Source of the DNA: Candidatus Nitrosopelagicus brevis
GTDB lineage: Archaea > Thermoproteota > Nitrososphaeria > Nitrososphaerales > Nitrosopumilaceae
Reading direction: 5' to 3'
Length of the DNA stretch: 64,000 bases
Assembly: GCF_000812185.1 (NCBI RefSeq)
Contig: NZ_CP007026.1
Location: 124,001-188,000, forward strand
The position numbers were made by a program, and so were the translations under genes. How positions within the stretch are numbered: the stretch's first letter is position 1; each line of letters opens with the position of its first letter. This document shows, in pieces, positions 60,928-64,000 of the stretch. The notes under the pieces are model-generated. The model was not told where the DNA came from. It saw only the letters and a program-made list of their open reading frames with translations, and made no database searches.

Positions 60928-61545
60928 ATGATAATTTTTCTTAGACATGGACAGGCTGAAAACAACACCAAAAAAATTCTAGCAGGTAGAACTCCTGGAA
61001 TTAACCTGACTGAACAAGGAAGGGAACAAGCTGAACAGGCTGGTGAGATGATTAAATCGCTTAACATCTCTGCAATTTACTCTAGTCCAATTGATAGAGC
61101 AATGCAAACTGCAGAAATTGTTGGAAAACATTGCAATCTAAAGCCAATCTCTGATGATCGACTAATCGAACTTGATATGGGAAAATTTACGATGGTCCCT
61201 TACAATGAAATATTTGAAAAACACGGAAATGTATTCCTAAAATTCTACGAAGGTAGTCTTGAAATCAGTCATAATGGCGTTGAATCCTTTTCAGAAGTCC
61301 AAAAACGAGTTTTTGATATTGTGGACTTTGTAAAAAATGAACACAAAGATGAAAATGTAGTTTTGGTAACTCACATGGATCCAATCAAAGCAATGATCGG
61401 AAAGGTTCTTTCTTTAAAACCTGAGATCTTATTTCAATTAATAGTTGCAAATGCCTCGCTCAATATCTTCAAATACGACGATCAAAATTATTATCTAAGT
61501 TCGATCAACTCTATGAACTCTTCACGTTTTCATGAGACTTTTTAA
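60928..61545 (+). CDS. histidine phosphatase family protein (phosphoglycerate mutase-like)
   Basis: A 205-residue protein. MIIFLRHGQAENNT carries the catalytic RHG (His7), IYSSPIDRAMQTAEIV holds the phosphate-binding Arg, and VLVTHMDPIKAM the second His. Members dephosphorylate small molecules or isomerise phosphoglycerate; the substrate is not decided. It lies about 60 bases before the oxidase operon and is probably a separate transcript. Confidence 0.88.
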   Translation: MIIFLRHGQAENNTKKILAGRTPGINLTEQGREQAEQAGEMIKSLNISAIYSSPIDRAMQTAEIVGKHCNLKPISDDRLIELDMGKFTMVPYNEIFEKHGNVFLKFYEGSLEISHNGVESFSEVQKRVFDIVDFVKNEHKDENVVLVTHMDPIKAMIGKVLSLKPEILFQLIVANASLNIFKYDDQNYYLSSINSMNSSRFHETF

Positions 61546-61561
61546 CAAAAATCCTCCAAAC

Positions 61562-61570
61562 TTTTAAATA
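61562..61570 (+). promoter_or_regulatory. TATA box of the terminal oxidase operon
   Basis: TTTTAAATA is centred about 40 bases before the ATG at 61606. With the usual 25-base spacing, transcription would start near 61591, leaving a short leader of about 15 bases. Confidence 0.5.
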
Positions 61571-61605
61571 GAAATTTTCGACCACGCGTAATTAACCGGT
61601 AAAAT

Positions 61606-61869
61606 ATGAAAGTAATAATTGGCTTAGGCGCAATATTGGGACTTTTATTCGTCCTACCTGCTGCAGAACAAGTATTCGCTGCAGGATCTGAAGTTGGAGA
61701 ATATTTAGATAGAAAAGCCGCAATTTGGGGATTATTCTATAGATTAATGATTGTCGCATTTACAGTAGGAACTGTAGTTTCTGGATTGATTGTTTGGTTG
61801 GTTCTAAGATTTAGAGAATCAAATCCAAAAGCAAAACCAACATCTTACGAGGCTGCAGGATCGTGGTAA
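61606..61869 (+). CDS. terminal oxidase small membrane subunit, N-terminal part of subunit II
   Basis: An 87-residue protein with a hydrophobic start (IIGLGAILGLLFVLPAAEQVFA, possible signal) and one transmembrane helix (about residues 43-66, LMIVAFTVGTVVSGLIVWLVL) followed by RFRESNPKAKP. In normal oxidases the first helix and the loop with R-x-R-E are fused to the CuA domain of subunit II. Here they are separate and the CuA gene begins one base later, so subunit II looks split between two genes. Confidence 0.75.
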   Translation: MKVIIGLGAILGLLFVLPAAEQVFAAGSEVGEYLDRKAAIWGLFYRLMIVAFTVGTVVSGLIVWLVLRFRESNPKAKPTSYEAAGSW

Positions 61870-61870
61870 A

Positions 61871-62302
61871 ATGAGCGGACACTCTACTTGGCCAGAATGG
61901 GTTTACGTTGGTGTTGTAATTGCATTGTTATGTTATGTAGGTGCAGAAGCTTGGAACATTGAAAGAATAGTTGAACATGTTCCAGAAGATGCAGAAATTA
62001 TCAAAGTTACTGGACAACAATGGATTTGGACATTTGAACATGAAGATGGAACTAAAGAGATAGGTGAACTACATGTTGAAAGAGGAAAAGCGTACAAGTT
62101 TGAGATAACATCAAAAGACGTTATTCATTCATTTAACATTCATGATTATGTTGTTTTGTTGGATGCAGTACCTGGACGAGTTAATACGGTTTGGTTCTCA
62201 CCAACAGAAGCTGGTGAATTTGATATTCAATGCAGAGAGTATTGTGGACTGATTCATTACAACATGCGTGGAACACTTATTGTGGAGGAAAAAGGAGCCT
62301 GA
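61871..62302 (+). CDS. coxB: cytochrome c oxidase subunit II, CuA domain
   Basis: A 143-residue protein with one N-terminal helix (about residues 9-27) and a cupredoxin domain. WIWTF at residues 51-55 is the electron-entry Trp region. CuA ligands are His86 (DVIHSF), Cys121, Cys125, His129 and Met132 in QCREYCGLIHYNM. It takes electrons from a small copper protein or similar donor outside the cell. It lies between the split first helix and the subunit I gene (6 bases), in one operon. Confidence 0.92.
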   Translation: MSGHSTWPEWVYVGVVIALLCYVGAEAWNIERIVEHVPEDAEIIKVTGQQWIWTFEHEDGTKEIGELHVERGKAYKFEITSKDVIHSFNIHDYVVLLDAVPGRVNTVWFSPTEAGEFDIQCREYCGLIHYNMRGTLIVEEKGA

Positions 62303-62308
62303 TTTGAT

Positions 62309-63835
62309 ATGGTATTAGAATTACAAAAACCAAGACCAATTTGGCAAATTATGTTTTCAACACATCACACCGATGTTGGTCTGCTATACCTGATTACATC
62401 TTTAGCATTCATGTTCATGGGTGGAGCACTTGCACTGCTCTTGAGAGTCGAACTGTTCAGCCCAGGTGTTCAAATAATTGCTGATTCAATGACATACAAC
62501 AGAATCTTTACAGTTCACGGTACTACTCTGATCTTCTTATTCATTTTGCCATCTGCATCTGCATTTGGAAATTATCTTGTTCCAATTATGGTCAGATTCA
62601 AAGACATGGCATATCCAAAATTAAATGCAGTAGCATTCTGGATGATTCCCCCAGCAGGTGCACTCATCTGGTTAGGATTTGCAGACTTTACTTGGTATGC
62701 ATACCCAACATATTCTGTAGTTAGTGCACCGGGTCCTGCTGCAGACATGTGGATATTTGGACTGAAAATTTTAGGTGTGTCATCAATACTTGGTTCAATT
62801 AATTTCGTAGTTACAATTATGAAGTGTAAACATCCTGATTTACCATTAAGTAAAATGCCGCTATTAGCTTGGGCATATCTTACATCATCATTAATCACTC
62901 TAGTTGCAGTTCCAACATTTGCTGCAGCGCTGTTAATGTTGTTAACTGATAGATTAGGAGCATCTGGATTTTTCAATCCTGCAATGGGCGGAGACCCGAT
63001 TGCGTATCAGCATTTGTTCTGGTTTACTTTCCATCCTGAAGTATACATCTTGGTAATTCCTGCTATTGGTTTCATGTATGAAATATTCCCACGTTTCTCA
63101 AGAAAACCAATCTTTAGTCATAGCTCTGGAGTAGCCGCATTTACTTTGCTAACTATTGTCGGATTTGCATCTTGGGCACATCACATGTATGCAACCGGAA
63201 TGTCATTTACAGAAAAGACAGTATTCATGGTCGGAACTCTAGCAGCAGTTCCAGCATCTGCAATGCACACATTCAACTTCCTTGCAACCATGTGGGGCGG
63301 AAGAATCAAGTTTGCAACACCAATCATGTGGGCTGTAGGTGGAATAGCACTATTCTTCTCTGCTGGAGCAGGTGGTGTCGTAAACAGCGCAATGCCATTA
63401 GACTTTATCACTCACGACTCTTACTGGGTAGTCGGACACTTCCATCTATTTGTCATGGGTACAATTCTCTTCGGTACAGTCGGATTCGTATACTACTTCT
63501 TCCCATACGTAACCGGCAGAATGTACAACGAGGCAATGGGTAAAATCCACTTTATCTTATCTTTCGTAGGAACTGTTCTAGTATTCTTTACACAACATAT
63601 CTTGGGACTCTTTGGAATGCCAAGAAGAATTTATGATTATCCAGCAATTCCGGAATGGGTCCAAATGAATATTATAATTTCAATTGGCGCATTCATCATC
63701 GGTATCGGTATGGCAATCTTCCTTGGTAACTTAGTTTGGAGTGCAGCAAAAGGAAAACCAGCAGATATGGACGATCCATTCGGCTTAGGCGGAAAATATT
63801 ACTTCCCATATCAGGCAAAGAACCCATCACATTAG
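62309..63835 (+). CDS. coxA: heme-copper oxidase subunit I (A-type)
   Basis: A 508-residue protein with about twelve helices. Heme and copper ligands are clear: His70 (FTVHGTTL), His242 with Tyr246 in FHPEVY (the cross-linked Tyr), His291-His292 (WAHHMY), His377 and His379 (GHFHLF). Glu244 after HP is the A-type mark, although the residue before the His is Phe241, not Gly. It reduces oxygen to water and pumps protons in the final step of ammonia-driven respiration. The K-channel segment is unusual (VPASAMH, 314-320). Confidence 0.95.
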   Translation: MVLELQKPRPIWQIMFSTHHTDVGLLYLITSLAFMFMGGALALLLRVELFSPGVQIIADSMTYNRIFTVHGTTLIFLFILPSASAFGNYLVPIMVRFKDMAYPKLNAVAFWMIPPAGALIWLGFADFTWYAYPTYSVVSAPGPAADMWIFGLKILGVSSILGSINFVVTIMKCKHPDLPLSKMPLLAWAYLTSSLITLVAVPTFAAALLMLLTDRLGASGFFNPAMGGDPIAYQHLFWFTFHPEVYILVIPAIGFMYEIFPRFSRKPIFSHSSGVAAFTLLTIVGFASWAHHMYATGMSFTEKTVFMVGTLAAVPASAMHTFNFLATMWGGRIKFATPIMWAVGGIALFFSAGAGGVVNSAMPLDFITHDSYWVVGHFHLFVMGTILFGTVGFVYYFFPYVTGRMYNEAMGKIHFILSFVGTVLVFFTQHILGLFGMPRRIYDYPAIPEWVQMNIIISIGAFIIGIGMAIFLGNLVWSAAKGKPADMDDPFGLGGKYYFPYQAKNPSH

Positions 63836-63844
63836 GAGAATAAA

Positions 63845-64000
63845 ATGGCACAAGTAGAAATAAACGATCCGATTTACAGAACAACCCCTGAACGTACAAC
63901 CAAGATGATGGTTATCATGTTGGGAATCTGTATTGCAGGTGGCGGAATTTTCTTTGGAATGTGGGATTATTGGATTTCTATGCCTCCACCAGCAGGTCTC
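63845..64000 (+). CDS. oxidase-associated membrane protein, partial
   Basis: The frame opens with ATG 9 bases after the subunit I stop and runs off the right edge, so only 52 residues are seen. It has a hydrophilic start (MAQVEINDPIYRTTPERT) and one transmembrane helix (about residues 20-42, MMVIMLGICIAGGGIFFGMW), then WISMPPPAG. It is probably a small accessory subunit of the terminal oxidase. GGAG at 63835-63838 might serve as a ribosome binding site. Confidence 0.7.
   Translation, partial: MAQVEINDPIYRTTPERTTKMMVIMLGICIAGGGIFFGMWDYWISMPPPAGL

Noticed and set aside
63172-63543. 123-residue frame within coxA in another frame
   Set aside because: The oxidase frame has all ligands; this frame is rich in Arg, Cys and His as expected from a shadow.
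1-64000. CRISPR arrays, insertion sequences, integrases or long direct repeats
   Set aside because: None was found by reading; the frequent A and T runs are part of the overall AT-rich composition and not a repeat structure.
1-64000. A bacterial origin of the whole window
   Set aside because: TATA-like boxes, lack of ribosome sites at most first genes, tRNA without CCA, F420-dependent NADP reductase and the oxidase layout all point to an archaeon.

Overview
The window is best read as a chromosome segment of an ammonia-oxidising thaumarchaeon close to Nitrosopumilus. This is inferred from the gene set and sequence style, not from a database match. The DNA is visibly very AT-rich. Many genes lack a Shine-Dalgarno sequence and carry a TATA-like box about 24-28 bases before the start codon (leaderless archaeal genes). 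The one tRNA has no encoded CCA and is followed by a T run. Archaeal marker genes include an F420-dependent NADP reductase, a SIS-type phosphoglucose/phosphomannose isomerase and a heme-copper oxidase with a split subunit II.

Bases 1-56182 form one long cell-surface glycan island. About 58 genes lie in short runs that often switch strand, with many gene 3' ends touching or overlapping. From left to right: a membrane protein, a sulfatase-like enzyme, an SDR, a FkbM methyltransferase, an SDR/aminotransferase/hydrolase run, a sulfotransferase and glycosyltransferases (1-9155); a GT39-like enzyme, a flippase, and dTDP-sugar genes (RmlB, RmlA, a ketoisomerase-like cupin) with a TylF-type methyltransferase and a GT2 (9304-16580); an acyl-carrier-protein operon with AcpS, a VOC protein, ACP and a FkbH-like protein (16560-19312); an acyltransferase, deacetylase, GT4 and DegT aminotransferase run (19414-23212); a 2-deoxysugar pair (23207-24984); glycosyltransferases and a saxitoxin-type carbamoylation module with an SGNH enzyme (25122-31201); a heptose module with HddA-, GmhA- and GmhB-like proteins and an RGP-family protein (31238-36399); a radical SAM protein and membrane glycosyltransferase/flippase genes (36412-42144); a nonulosonic acid block with a PIG-L deacetylase and formyltransferase (42205-48639); and a second sugar-acid run with a KpsS-like transferase, methyltransferase, second radical SAM protein, KdsC-like phosphatase, NeuB-like synthase and GmhA-like isomerase (48747-55180), closed by PGI/PMI.

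Bases 56272-64000 look like ordinary core genome: MtnA, a DUF59-PqqD fusion, a small hypothetical, tRNA-Arg(UCG), an aminotransferase, a PPOX-fold protein, a small membrane protein, NpdG, a histidine phosphatase and the start of the terminal oxidase operon.

Taken together, the island could make and assemble a highly decorated surface glycan (S-layer or lipid-linked) carrying deoxy- and aminosugars, heptose-like sugars and one or two nonulosonic acids, with O-methyl, sulfate, carbamoyl, acyl and formyl groups. Parts that deserve most attention are the archaeal ACP operon, the half-length NDP-hexose 2,3-dehydratase with its reductase partner, the sxt-like carbamoylation module with a 50-residue gene, and the two related radical SAM proteins. 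No stretch over about 300 bases lacks a gene. I saw no CRISPR array, insertion sequence or attachment site.
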